This document shows positions 43,757 to 55,926 of a stretch of 64,000 bases of DNA, one piece after another; position 1 is the stretch's first letter; each line of letters begins with the position of its first letter. A program made the translations under genes and the position numbers. The DNA comes from Pempheris klunzingeri (taxonomy: Eukaryota; Chordata; Actinopteri; Acropomatiformes; Pempheridae). Under the pieces are notes generated by a model. It had not been told where the DNA came from. It saw nothing but the letters and a program-made list of their open reading frames with translations, and did no database searches. The stretch covers positions 2,992,083 to 3,056,082 of the forward strand of contig NC_092035.1 in the NCBI RefSeq assembly GCF_042242105.1, read 5' to 3'.

Positions 43757-43770
43757 CCACTAGATGGCAG
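43757..43770 (+). promoter_or_regulatory. CTCF-like motif
   Basis: CCACTAGATGGCAG matches the 14-bp CTCF core at every position. It lies between arhgef7 and the enhancer-like desert. Confidence 0.45.
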
Positions 43771-44482
43771 CACAGTCCAACAAACAGAAGAACCCTCGGG
43801 GTGGTTGTGGTTTGGTGTCATCATGGATGTCACACTTCTCTCTTATATACAAGCACACATCTGGGCCCTAAACACTGCATTTAAATTAAAGTATGTTGCT
43901 TACGTGGCTGCTTAAGGTTCCTACTAGATTATCTGTTTGTTTCTGGCTTATTTTTCACTCTTGAAGAGGGATGTAGTCCAGAGTTTATTCACCTTCTCAT
44001 GGGTGGATGGAACATCAGCCACTGCAGGAATTCTGGTTATGTACTTATATCATAGTGTTCACCTAAACTGTGAAGATATTACAGATATTGTAGCTTTAGG
44101 AGTCAGATTCTTAGAGCAGATAAAACTGTAACTGTAGAGCTGAAACTCCTCCTCTGGGTGTTGAAACCCACAAATGCAGAGAAATAACACAACTCTGTTC
44201 TTTTTTGTGTTTTGTTTTTCTGAAAATGGAACATCAGGTGTGTTTGTTAGATGTCCACATACATCTATATACTCACCGTTTTCTACTAATCGACAGCTGC
44301 AGAGACCATCAGCACTGCAAACACCGTTAAAGCTACATCAATCACTCAGACCTCCACAGCTGTAATAAAATGACCTCGGCATGGAGCTACAAGCTTCATC
44401 ACATAACCAAACATCTGTGCTCAGCATCGTCCTGTGCTTTAACTTTAACTTTTCTTCAACTTGGAAGAAGAATTCCCATTCC

Positions 44483-44496
44483 CCACTAGAGGGAGC
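44483..44496 (+). promoter_or_regulatory. Second CTCF-like motif
   Basis: CCACTAGAGGGAGC, one mismatch from the CTCF core, in the same orientation as the site 726 bp upstream. Confidence 0.4.
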
Positions 44497-44499
44497 TTG

Positions 44500-46330
44500 A
44501 TATCCATCTCAAAAGCGCTCGTTTAAACCTCAGAGGCCGAAGCCTGCACAGTCGGAGCGCCCTGTGTTTGTATAGCGCCTCTTCTCTGACCAGAAACATC
44601 AAAACCTACTTTACAGTAGCAGCAAAGGTCACGCTTTGTTTTACTTTGGCTGCAGAACGTCTCATTTGAAGTGTGTGTTTGTTAAAATGTAAAAATCATA
44701 TTTTCAGAGACATGACCGACTGTGAATTTGCAGCCGGTTTTATTCTCTACTTTAAATTTGTGTAGAACATTAAAAAAAAAAAAGAGCATATTTTAATTTT
44801 CATTAATTTCCTCACAGAAACAAGCAGGAAATTCACAGCCGGTTCTGATTTTAAGTGTTGAGCTTGAGTGTTGAGTCTTTATTTTTTATTTTGACAAATA
44901 CAAAAACACTACATTCCTGCTCTAAGTGCTTTAAGATCTGGACATGAATTGAGAAATATTTTCGCACCACGGGGGCAGAAGAGCAGCGAGCTTGACCCCG
45001 CAGTGAGAATCATCACTGTCAACACACGCTAAAATCTTCTCTGTCTTTTATTCCACAGTTTGCAGCCTCTAATCGTGCATATTAGTGAATCCTGGTGGCG
45101 CGCTACGAACGCAGAAGTAGCAGCAGACTGAAGCGGGGTGCTTTTCCAGAGGCGGAGAGGCTGAATATGAATAGGTAGGAAATATCACTTTGTCTCACTA
45201 TGCAGGCTTTATGCCGTGTCTTCAGCTGTTATTTAGACTAACTGTACCATAATGGCCAAACAAGCTTGAGTGGGAATAAAGACTGCCATTATGTGAGCTC
45301 GGAGGCTCGACCTGTTGATGCGCCATTAGCTTCAGTTCTGCGCCTCCATTGTCAGACTGTGCTCCCCCCCCCCTCCTCTCCACGAAGACCCTGAAGGTTA
45401 ACTGGGTGTGAAGGCTTAGGGTGGGGAAGAGGGCAAGACTGGTGTCGCCCAAGATGCTGGAAGAAAGCAGTGTGTAACTTTTTGCAGGTTATTTGTAGAA
45501 AAAATTGCCACCAGAAGCTACTTTAAAACATTTCCTCAGAAATCAGTTGATAAATGGCTGAAAGTTTTGCTCGAATAGGACAAAATGATAAATTCACACT
45601 TCAATTAATAATAATTAACACAATGAAGTCTCTTCTTTTCTTTTCGTTTGACTGCTTACAACCACATATTGTGCTGCAAAACAGTTCTAACTTGTTAAAG
45701 TTCTGCTTCTGAGCGTTAAATAAGGAGTCAGGTTTAGTGTCATCGAACACACCACACGTTTTTTTGGTAATTGAGACGCGTCCCATTCAGTAAAACATCA
45801 TCCCCTCGGGTTTTAACTCATAATGTGGCGTGACAAGCGAAGGCGTGGGGGAGGGGGGGAATATTAATCTGCTCCATCGTTCTGTCCAAATGTAAATACA
45901 TGTGTGGATTTTTTTATCTTTATTTTTTCCGCTGCGGTCAATCCAGAATCATCAGCGAGTCACGTGACTCATCGAGGCTGAAATAGTTGTCTACTTCCAC
46001 TTTAAACTCCTTTGACAACATTTCTTCTTTTCAGCGTCTCCTCTAATCGTAGCGTTGAACGTTAGCCTTTTGTGTTCTCTTTTTTTTTTTACTGTAAATT
46101 CCTTTGTTGCTTTGCTCGTGAACCGTTACTCTATTATCATAGCTTTTTTTTTTCTCTTTTTTTAATAGCTGCGTTTTAAAAGCGTCTCTCTAAGAGTTGA
46201 TATTTCACTAAAAGAGCTAAGAGCAACGGCAACAAAGCCAAAACAAACAGCTTTTACTGTAGAATTCAATAAAACAGCAAAATCTAGCACCAACATGAAT
46301 ACACTGAAATTGTCTTTTTTTTTTTTTTTT
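44500..46330. other. Noncoding stretch
   Basis: No coding exon recognised. Contains T-rich tracts and AT-rich unique DNA. Confidence 0.3.
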
Positions 46331-46339
46331 TTTAAATAA

Positions 46340-46620
46340 AGCTGCTAACATAAGTGGCGTGCAGTGTTCAGAACCATTTGCAGAAAAAGCAGCGACCAGT
46401 GGGATACAAGAGCCTTCCTGTGGACTGAATTGCCTCAAAGTGCCAGGCTGCTATCAAACCGCATTAATGTGATGGATATCCGGCATTCTGCATTCATTCT
46501 CCACGCAGTAAATGTGGGAGCTGACAAACAGATCCTGGTGAGAGGGCCTCCAGCACAGAGCAGCCGCTCCGGCGCTATCTGCCTCTAAAGCATTGACAAA
46601 TATAGCCTGGGTTCAAGATT
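46340..46620. promoter_or_regulatory. Candidate conserved noncoding block
   Basis: Repeat-free sequence with CCGCATTAATGTGATGG, GGCATTCTGCATTCATT and GACAAACAGATCCTGG words. A 74-codon ORF crosses it but is not recognisable. Function inferred only from its low-repeat texture. Confidence 0.25.
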
Positions 46621-47182
46621 TTATGTAAAACACACACAAATAGAAACACTTTTCCTTAACCCAATTTTTTGCAATTTCCTCAGAGTAAGCAGCTCAGTCC
46701 TCTTCTCTCTCTGATGTGCTGTGAGGATGACAGTCGTCGTGACCACGCTCGTGTTCTTGGCAGAAGGTCACTTTATTAATTTCTTTAATTTCTTTTAATG
46801 GTCACAGGGTCTTTTTGTTTTGTACTGCACGATAAAGAACTTCTGCCGTCTTGGGGATCTTACAGTGCAGTTGTTAAATAGAAGGCCGTGAATTTATATA
46901 CAACTTCGAGATGCTGCTCTAGTTTCTTCTTCTGCGATATCAAAAAATAAATAAATGGAAGGAAATAAAACCATTGAAGCAAATTCTTAGAAAAGGAATA
47001 AAAAAATAAGTGTAGTTAAAGAGCACAAACTGCTCCTCAGGACCTTCAGGAGTGCAGCAGTTTGATATTATGCTTCCACAGAATTTGGAGGCTCGCGAGA
47101 GACGAACTCCAAAAAGGGAATGGTCGAAATGAAAGCAGCAGAGGCGGCGGGGTTTTGGATTTTGGCGGGTCCGTTTCTAAAA

Positions 47183-47199
47183 ACTACATTTCCCAAAGT
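47183..47199 (+). promoter_or_regulatory. Partial ZNF143-like element
   Basis: ACTACATTTCCCAAAGT shares its first 13 bases with the unc50 promoter element, but the 3' half differs from the consensus. Confidence 0.25.
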
Positions 47200-47303
47200 A
47201 CAATTCAAAATTGTTTTTTATAGGCTTCCACGGCTCCTCAAGTCTGTGCCCCAGTTTAACTATTAAATTCAAAGTAACTCCATGAGGCAAGGCCTTGCAA
47301 CTG

Positions 47304-47332
47304 GTGTGTGTGTGTGTGTGTGTGTGTGTGTC
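47304..47332. repeat. (GT)n microsatellite
   Basis: About 29 bp of GT dinucleotides. Confidence 0.85.
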
Positions 47333-47514
47333 CATGACAGCTGTGCACATGAACCAGCTCTTGTGTGTTATGTTGTGTATTTAGTCATAAAAAGTTGGGC
47401 TCAAGTTGATCCGCTAACCTCTCAGCTGCCAGTTTGACCGGCATCATGAGTACAAACGTGTCCGTATATATTTAAATAGGTTTCCCAACCTTCCACATGT
47501 CGGTGCACCATTAC

Positions 47515-47566
47515 TTCCCCCCCCTCCTCCTCTCCTCCTCTCCTCCTCTCCTCCTCTCCTCCTCGT
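47515..47566. repeat. (CTCCTCT)n pyrimidine microsatellite
   Basis: About 50 bp of CCTCTCCT-type repeats after a C run, fully pyrimidine on the plus strand. Confidence 0.85.
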
Positions 47567-47574
47567 CACTATGA

Positions 47575-48120
47575 AGGAACTACGCTGCCGTCGTCAGTAC
47601 ACTGTGAGCATTACACAAGATATTCAGTCGGACTAAATGGTTTCGCCAATTACATTGATTTTAGAGGAGCTATGTTGTTTGCATTAGTGGAGGAAAATGG
47701 ACTGCCATTTTCGGTGTTGTCGGGTGGAAATTGAGAATTAAACTCTCCTCGGGCTCTATAATGGATCAGCAGGCTGATGTAACTCTGCGCGCTCTCTTTT
47801 TGACCATGTATGACATTATGCACTTACACCATTAGAAAGTCTTTTTTCACCAGTTTGTAATTACATTAACAAATATACTTCCAGACGTGCTGGGTGAGCG
47901 CGCTGGGCCGCGCTGAAGCCACTGTTGATACTGCCTTGGTTGTGCCTCTTTATAATATAATCAGTTTTCTGATTGATTGCATATCAAGACACCTTTAACA
48001 CAATTGTGGTCAACAGTTTAACCACTACTCTAGATAAATGCTCAGCGGCCGACGCAGGGTGCTTTGTATTTTACTCACAATAGCCATTAGACCCAAAATC
48101 TAAATTAGTTTTTGAGGTTT
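47575..48120. promoter_or_regulatory. Candidate conserved noncoding enhancer block
   Basis: Over 500 bp almost free of repeats, with GTTTGCATTAG (POU-like), GTAATTACATTAAC, AATTACATTGATTTTAG and ACAATTGTGGT words. It is the largest uninterrupted block of this texture in the desert. Enhancer role is inferred. Confidence 0.35.
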
Positions 48121-49239
48121 TTTTTGTTTTTTTTTATCGGATAAACCCAGCAAACCTTTTGATCAGGACACGCTGGGAGTAACAGGAGCGAGCTGCAGAG
48201 GAGAGGGGTCCCTTTTTACACCAATTTCACTAGTTGGTTCGGTAATGTGCAGCTTTAAGCACAGTGTCACAGTGTCACACACCTCCTGTGGCCTTTTCTC
48301 TTGACAAACGTTTCTGTTTCACAATTAAATTGAAGCTTTTTTTTTTTTGGTTTTGCGTTTATGTGTTTATCCTTTGAGTTGATCCCATCATGGTGGAAAT
48401 ACAATATAGATACGCAGTAGCAGTTGGTAGCAGATGCATCACACCATGTACAGTACACCACTGATACCACATTTCCAAAGAAATAATTTTTTGGAAAGAA
48501 GGAGTGAGGGGAAAAAATAATGCAATCACATTTTCCAACATATAAAAATTAGTGGAACTATTTTCTTAGACAGGGCTTGGTCTAATTCCTGAAGTAGAGT
48601 CCTCAGGTGATGCTTTGGCATAGATTTCCACACCATTCATGACCACCGAACCAACAACAGCCTCAGATATGGACTTCTAACATCTGGAATGCACTTCCAA
48701 CTGCTTTTGTAAACTTGCTCACATCTGTTTGTCTGGACAAAACCAGCAACTGGAAGAAAACAATCATCTTTCGCTATTTACTGGCGTTTTTTTATTTTAG
48801 AGTAAATGGTTAATGTAGGAATGAATCAGCCCTGAAAAGAGCTGCATAAAGTAACAGCTCTAATGTGAAAACAGCACTTTTGTAGGTCTGCCTCTACAGT
48901 TAGCTTCTGATTACATTTTCAAATGTAAAATAATAGACAACAAATGTCACTGTACAGCCACCCACCACTTACACAGTTAGATCTCCCTCTGAGGCAGCAC
49001 CCCCCCGTCCTCCCCTCCCCCCTTTATACACACATAGAGAGACACACTCACATCCACACTTAAAGCAGAGCACCACTAAGTAAGAAATCAAATGTCATTG
49101 TTGTGGCCAAGTCGATTTCAATCTCCATTTTCAGCTTTTTCCAAAATCTATAAACACGGCTCTTAACACAGGAGTGAGAGCCGGGCGAGCGGAGGGTTAA
49201 AGGGGGTCTGGGGCTCTGCGGGGCTCGGGTTAACTGCAG

Positions 49240-49350
49240 TGTCAAAGTGGCTTTTGTCCTGTGAACAGCACTCGGGTGATGCTGCGTGGCAGGCAGCTGA
49301 TCTGGGAGGTTGCTGGTTTGAATCTACTCAGCAAAATGGGACGATTTGGA
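49240..49350 (+). repeat. Possible degenerate tRNA-derived repeat
   Basis: Contains ggttgctggtttgaatcta, resembling a B-box (GGTTTGAAT), after a region with cgggtgatgctgcgtggcag. Similar layout to the segment at 61235. The match is poor and the call tentative. Confidence 0.25.
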
Positions 49351-49929
49351 CGCCAGAAGGTGTTTTGAAGTTCTTTTTCATTGCTGTAAACGCAGCAAAG
49401 GGATGTTTTGTAGGACTTGTCACTCAGTAAAGGTTGTATATGTCGCCGTTGTATGATCAAAATGCATTCAGGCCTTATAGCTTGCAATAACCACAACAGA
49501 AATGCCTCTACAGCCACGTATCATAGCTGTCTCACAACAAGCCTCGCCTCAAAATAATTTCTTAATCCATTAATTGGCGTGGAGCAGCATTCGGGGCAGG
49601 GCTTTTTGTTCAATATGTTTTTCAGAGATGCATACTAATCATATAAAGTGATCCTTTGTACTCAGGTTGACAGCAGCGACGAGGGCTTTTAGATGCGCGC
49701 ACACACACACTCTCACACACACGCATTCGGCGAGGCATGTGTCTGGGAGCGCCGACGGCAGAACGAGTGTATTATTTTCCCTGAAGAGTGTTATTTTCCT
49801 GTCAAGGCTTGATGGCAACGTGCCAACAGATGTGACAGGGAGCGATCATCCCTCCTTCATACAGTACAGAGAGAGAGAGAGAGAGAGAGAGAGGGGAAGC
49901 GAGGAGGGATGGACGAGGATGGAGAGAGT

Positions 49930-50130
49930 GAGGCAGGCACACTAGCTTGGATTTCCATCCAAGCTTTTTTAATGCAAATTACAATGCATCGAATTTGAAA
50001 AGTGGCGTGGAAATGGCTAATTCGGGTGAAAATTTTTCGCACAAAGTTTCTCGCTCGCGGCTGGAAGTTTTGATTTAAGAAGCCGTGATTGAAATCCATT
50101 TGTCGAATACACGCCGATGCCGTCCGTCCA
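49930..50130. promoter_or_regulatory. Candidate enhancer with a SOX/POU composite site
   Basis: ATGCAAATTACAATG (49972-49986) joins a perfect octamer (ATGCAAAT) to a SOX core (ACAATG) with one base between, followed by TGGCTAATTCGGG and TTTGATTTAAG. Such composites are read by SoxB1 and POU factors in neural and pluripotent cells. Activity is inferred. Confidence 0.4.
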
Positions 50131-50734
50131 GCCTGCGCTCCCAACAATGATGGACTGCTGTTGCACCCACAGGCTTCTACTATAGTTATGTGTCCATTAG
50201 TTGGTACATTAAGACCCTGTCTGCTTAATGTTTGCCACATTTTATACTTTCATCTAAACAGTCTTTAAATGCAGGAACATTTCCCCTTGGCGTCTTTCCT
50301 GCTATCACCTTCATGTAGCTGTAATTTGTTGTGGGCTTTTTATTTCTGGGGGCCACGTTGCCAAAACGGCTCCATCTGACAAACTCGGCCACTTTGGAAC
50401 GAGACAGCGTCATCGTTGTTCTTGGTGTAGTGTTTGAGAAGCGTTAATTGAACTTGAATGCAACATGTCCGAGCTAAAACTTGTTTACTTACAACAAATT
50501 TCATAGCCTCTCCACTACGTAACCCCCTCTAATAAAGGAACACCTCATCTTATCTTAACTCATCTTAGCCCCCGCAGAGTTTCTTCCTCCTCCTATGAGA
50601 ACAATCTGCTGCCAACAGACTTTGATGGAACTAATTTATTGCCGGATTTTTCTCTCCTGATGTCTGATGAAAATTCTTTTTTGTTAATGGCTCCTTTACT
50701 GCGGTGCCATTAATAGGGTGTGCTGTATCTATGG

Positions 50735-50738
<4 letters not shown>

Positions 50739-50781
<43 letters not shown>
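50739..50781. repeat. (GT)n microsatellite
   Basis: About 43 bp of GT dinucleotides. Another, about 26 bp, lies at 51234-51259. Confidence 0.9.
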
Positions 50782-50782
<1 letters not shown>

Positions 50783-51559
50783 CGCTGGTGGGGATCATTG
50801 GCTGTAAAAGCAACAGCGAGGGAGACGCTCCGGAAGTCTTCTTCCATTCACTACCGCACATCTAGCAAAGCCATTACACTGCAAACATGGAGACCGACTG
50901 ACTGGATACAGCATGAGAACACCGTTACTGTAGGGAATAACTAAAACACCGAGGTGTATCCCTACTCTGTAGAGGTTCGAATCAACACGGTAAACACTGT
51001 AAGTGACGGGCTGGGATGTTTGGACTACAAAAATGGAGGATTGGGGATAGAGGAACCTCTTAAAACGCACAGCTGGATGTTGTATTAGCTTTTTCAGAGG
51101 ACAGTAATCAGTGAATCAGTGGCGCTCTCTCCTTCACTTGTGCAGGCTAACTTTGGACGATCATGTCTCAGTAATCTGATGTCCTGATTCAGAGCTACCT
51201 GTTAAATAACAGCCGCTGTAGATGAGATTATAGTGTGTGTGTGTGTGTGTGTGTGTGTTCTCTTTTGTCATCCAGTAAAGTCTGTAAGTAAACTGATTCT
51301 CCACGTTATCTCGCTCTCTTTCCATGTTTCCTCATCTCTCTCTCTCTCTCTGCTCCTTTACCCTCTTCATTTACTTCTTCTCTGACTAAGAAACAAAGAC
51401 AAAGCAAAACAAAGCGGGAAAAAAACAAAAGGAAAGAAAGAGGAACATGTCATTACTGGTTTTGTTTCCACAGCGGCACAATGCCCTGACCACCCTCATC
51501 AAATGATAGAGAGAGATTGCTTGCATGCAGGAAAGTAAGAGAGCGAGCGAGAGCCCCTG

Positions 51560-51990
51560 TGTGATGAAAGGCAGTTTAATTTAGATAATTATCTTGCAAA
51601 TTAACCACAAACTCCTTCCCTGTTAATTACCTGTCTTGGGGAGCAGTGCGGGAAAACAAAAAGCAGAGCCAGGGAGGTCTTTGTTCAGATCTTCTTGGGG
51701 GGGCCATAAATTGGTTGCGCCCCTGCTGAAAGGCCAGATAACCCTTTGAGGGAACAACCACTAAAGCATTTGATAGGCTAATGGGGAATACTGTTAGCAT
51801 CCGCGCTTGTAATTGGACGTCATAAATCTGGAACAGGTGATGGGGGGAACAAAAGAGGGGTTTTGTGTGGATGTCGAGGCCGCGGTGCGACTTGTAAATC
51901 CTTCCCCCGGCTGAATGGCGCTATCTGATGGTCCACATATGGTTCTAACAGGAGATGCACAGGAACTGGATCTCCCACATCGATCCTAAA
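51560..51990. promoter_or_regulatory. Candidate conserved noncoding enhancer block
   Basis: Repeat-poor sequence dense in homeodomain and SOX-like words: GTTTAATTTAGATAATTATC, TGTTAATTACCTG, GGTCTTTGTTCAG, CATTTGATAGG and GTAATTGGACGTCA. The texture strongly resembles developmental enhancers. Confidence 0.35.
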
Positions 51991-52089
51991 TATATGTATG
52001 TCTATGTATGAGAGAGGGAGAGAGGGAGAGGGAGGGAGAGTGTGTGTACCTGCCCCAGCAGTGCTAATAAAGAGACCTTTCCTTATCTT

Positions 52090-52345
52090 GGTGTCTGCTG
52101 AAGGTGATTCTGTCAGTAGCTATTAACCTTGCCTTTATAATCACAGCTCCTCTGATTAGTTTCACACTTAAAGCCCTGACATTTTCAATTTCACAGTTAT
52201 TTTTGTGCTTGGGGTCCGCCACAGCGGCAAATACATTTGGCACATCTTTATCCTAAATAACGACTTATTAGCGTTGTTAGCGCCGCTCATTAAAAACCCA
52301 AACATTAAAGCTTTGTTGTCTTGGTCAAGTCAAGAGTGGTGAGGC
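52090..52345. promoter_or_regulatory. Candidate conserved noncoding block
   Basis: Contains AGCTATTAACC, TCTGATTAGTTTC, GCTCATTAAAAAC and AGCTTTGTTGTC, with no repeats. Confidence 0.3.
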
Positions 52346-52544
52346 ATCCGTGAGCAAACTTTAATTAACGACGCTGAACTTACTTTCGCTTTCAGGAGAC
52401 GAAAAATCAAAACATGCGAAAAAATCATTCAGTTTTTCATTCAAGTGTCTTTTTTTTTAAGAGAAAGCCCAAAGAAAAGCACAGTAGGTAATAAAACCAC
52501 ATAAAGAATCTGGAATTTGACAAGGTTAGTGGTTTGACAAAAAA

Positions 52545-52700
52545 AACCTCCTCAGCTTAATTTCCCTTTATGCATCTTCTTAAGTGCTAATAAAAATGAC
52601 TCTCTTTATCTTTGGTCAATGTCAGGGAGGTATTTTCTTTATCTCCTCATTTCAATGATTCCGTAGCTTTAGCCTAATTAAGCTGAACGCCACCAGGAAG
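52545..52700. promoter_or_regulatory. Candidate conserved noncoding block
   Basis: Contains CAGCTTAATTTCC, TTTATGCATC, CTTTATCTTTGGTCAATG and GCCTAATTAAGC. Short, repeat-free and AT-rich. Confidence 0.25.
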
Positions 52701-52859
52701 CGGGACGTCCTCCTTTAACGTCACCCTCCCGTTAAACCTGCGCCGGGCTGCTGCCACCGTCGCCCGGCTCACGTTCCCACGCTCCTCTATCGGCGTAAAG
52801 ATTTCAACTCATGTTGTCCGACCCTTTTGAAAGCCACCTCTAACAAACCGAAATGAGTG

Positions 52860-53740
52860 GTGGTCAAATTAAGATGATTTCCTCCAGGGCTAGATTGCTG
52901 TGATCCTGCTTCTCCAGACATTTCCTCTCAAAACGTTACAAATCACTGGTGCACAAAAAGGCTTTCTGCTCCGACTGCAGCACGGCTGGTGTTTTTTGGA
53001 TCTGCGTTAGGAAAACATTGCAGTTTGGATTACAATAACTTCTCAGGGAGCGATTCTGGCCATGCAGTGGTTTTTCAGGAGGAAATGGGACATAAACTCA
53101 AAGTCTGGGATTTTCCGTCTCTAATAATGTCACACTATAAGATGGACATCATTTTTATGCGTTTTGGGTGTTTTCTGGACCCAATTTTGCATCCTTTCAG
53201 TCACATTTAACCACTGTGCTGATTATTTCTCAGATTAAACTTGATAAGAATGCCTCACTTGCAGACCCAAGGTCCCAGGGGTGCCGTGGACAGGATCACA
53301 AGTCAACCAGCCATTTCTGTGACAAACTGAGCAGGCTGAGATGGAGATAAGTGAGTTGGGATGTACAAAGATGCTTCCCCAGACAATTTGTGGCTCACAT
53401 GGTCGTGAATGAGATTGCAGCCACGTGCTGGAATGAGTACGAGTGTAATCCGGCCCTACGCTACATTGTCGGGCTCCAAATCACTAAAATAGCATCGTGT
53501 CAGCGATAGAAGACAAACCTGGCCTTTATTTGATCTGTCTCTCACGAGGAAATATCTAAAACTACGACGGTAGTCTTCAACATCTACACGTCGACCATAA
53601 GGAGCAAGAAGCAGCCGCTTTAGGTTAAATCCTCGGCATCGCTCCGTCCTCGTGAGGACATGTGACAGAAAACCACACACGTTATAACACACCTACACTA
53701 TTCAGCCACGTTCTCCAAACCAGGTGTGAGGACACGAGAG
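52860..53740. other. Noncoding stretch
   Basis: About 900 bp without recognisable exon or repeat, followed by a short (CA)n at 53742-53767. Confidence 0.3.
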
Positions 53741-54171
53741 CGCACACACACACACACACACACACACTCTCTCGTCATACTTAACACACACTGTGAGAGG
53801 AACACCGGAGCTGCACCAATATTTGTGTTTTGCGGCTGTCACGTATTTGTCCAAGTCCTTGTCGCTGCTCTCCACATCTACCGGCAGCAGGTGTGAACAA
53901 CTCTTGTGCTGAGAGGGACGCACTCTGCTTGCCACCCTGTCGGGGAGAGAAAGGGAGAGAGAGGGACGTAGACGCGCACACACTCAGGCTGGGGGAGGAG
54001 GGGCGAGGCTGGAGGGAGAGGGAGAGATCAATAGTAGTGAGTGTGGAGTTTGGATAATTACAGTTGTTAGCAGGGAGAGGAGAGCAGCTATAGTGGCCTC
54101 TCCACTCAGAGTCTCTTATCACTCTCTGGCCTGTCATTACAGCTTTAAATGCTGCTGTAGCAAAGTGGCAA

Positions 54172-54173
<2 letters not shown>

Positions 54174-54225
<52 letters not shown>
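54174..54225. repeat. (GT)n microsatellite
   Basis: About 52 bp of GT, followed at once by GGGG, T(13) and the long pyrimidine tract. Confidence 0.9.
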
Positions 54226-54226
<1 letters not shown>

Positions 54227-54640
54227 GTTTTTTTTTTTTTCCTCTCTCCTCTTGTCTCCTCTTTTGCCTCCTCTCTTTACTCTTTTTTTTTTTTAAATCT
54301 CCTCCTTGTTTCTGCTCTCTACTTCACACAGCACCGCCTACTTCCCTCGTCTCCTGTCTCCTCTCCGTTTTTCTTGTCTCCTTTTATATGTCCTCTCTCC
54401 TTTCCTCCTCTCCTTGCTTCTTTTATATCTCTTTTCCTACCCTCATTTCTTCTCTCGTCTCTCGTTTCCTCCTCACCTAACCTTGCCTCTTCTACCACCT
54501 CCTCTTTTACCTCTTCTCCTTCCTCCAATAGTCTCTCTTCATCTCCTCTGTTCTTCTACCGGCTCTCCTCCTTTGTTTTTCCTAGTTTGAGCCTCACCTC
54601 AGCTCTCACATTTCCTTTTATACGCCGAAACGTTCAGACG
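54226..54640 (+). repeat. Long polypyrimidine tract
   Basis: About 400 bp that is almost entirely C and T on the plus strand, built on degenerate tcctct words. A related tract occurs at 55030-55340. It produces several long but meaningless ORFs rich in Ser, Leu and Phe. Confidence 0.75.
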
Positions 54641-55029
54641 TTTTGTGTAAAAACAAACAAACTTTGAGCCGGGGGGGGGGGGTGTCACCGTGCTCTCCAT
54701 CAGCTGACTCCGCTCTTCCCCCTGCCGCAGCACCGACTCCCCCCTTCAGGTGTGTGCTGGGTGACGGGGCCTTTCTTCGAGGTTAAATAGTCCCATCTGA
54801 TGGCTCAGGCCAAACACGGAGGAGAATTGGACTAGAATTTGAGCAGATGGAGACAAATAGATGGATAAAAGCAAAACACCCATGAAATCATTAAGTTTTT
54901 TTTAACCCTTTAACCTCCTCACCAAGAAATGTATTCTTTATATATTTTATGAAATATTGGATGTCGTAAGTAAAAGATGTTTTCAATAAGATCTAGTGAG
55001 TCAAAATGTAGAAGGTTAAAGGGTTAATT

Positions 55030-55345
55030 ATTCAATTTCTCCTTCTCTTTTCTCTTCACCTCCTTCCTCCGCCTTTCATCCAATAATCTTGTTTCATCAC
55101 TGTGTGACTTTTCCCTCTGTCTCTCCTCTCCTGTTCACCTCTCCTCCCCTCTATCACCCGCTCTTTCATCACCTCACATCTGCTCCTTCATCCAATAATC
55201 TCTCGGGTCCCTTTTCCAAATTTGCTCTCTCCACTCTTACGTTTCGCCTCTCCTCGCGTCCTCTCTCATCCGCTAATCTCTCCTATCTCCCTCCCGCTCC
55301 TCTTTTATTCTTTATCTTTTACCTTCTTCTTCCCTTCCGACACCA
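55030..55345 (+). repeat. Second polypyrimidine tract
   Basis: About 300 bp of C/T-rich sequence with recurring tccaataatct and tccgctaatctctcc words, similar to tccaatagtctctc in the tract at 54226. The two may be diverged copies of one minisatellite. Confidence 0.65.
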
Positions 55346-55764
55346 CCGGTGGTGCCAGGAGGAGGAATTTACTGTGGAGATCCACGCTCTAATTTCTCAG
55401 AAAGACACACAGAGAGGGTTTGACTGTCCAGCCAGACAGGATTTTCTTAGTTGTTGAGTCTTGACACACGACACTTGAAATAGCCCCCTGGAGAAACTGG
55501 AGTTAAATCCTCCTTTGGATTGCTGTGGTTTGCTTCTCATGCACACACACACACACACACACACACTGTTGTGCTTCTGTTGATCTCCACTGATGTTGAG
55601 GATTCTTGTCAGACATAAGGAGGAGATGAGAATGATGGAGAGAAGGATTAGATGGGCGCAAAAACAACGGCGGCTTGTCCCCTCCGGGCTGTTTGCTCTG
55701 ATTTTAGATGGAGCAGGATTAGCTGAGGATGAGGAGATCAGAGTGGTGTGTGAGTCAGTACGTA

Positions 55765-55770
<6 letters not shown>

Positions 55771-55820
<50 letters not shown>
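55771..55820. repeat. (GT)n microsatellite
   Basis: About 50 bp of GT dinucleotides. Confidence 0.9.
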
Positions 55821-55821
<1 letters not shown>

Positions 55822-55924
55822 ACGTTGAGGAGAAGTGGGCTGTGATTGGTAGACGCTTGAGGCAAAGCTGTCAGATATTCGACCGATTTTCTTTTTGTTT
55901 TACGTAGGTGGTGCACCATGAAGG

Positions 55925-55926
<2 letters not shown>

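Noticed and set aside
54176..54667. Plus-strand 163-codon Ser/Leu/Phe-rich ORF
   Set aside because: Entirely within a GT repeat and a polypyrimidine tract.
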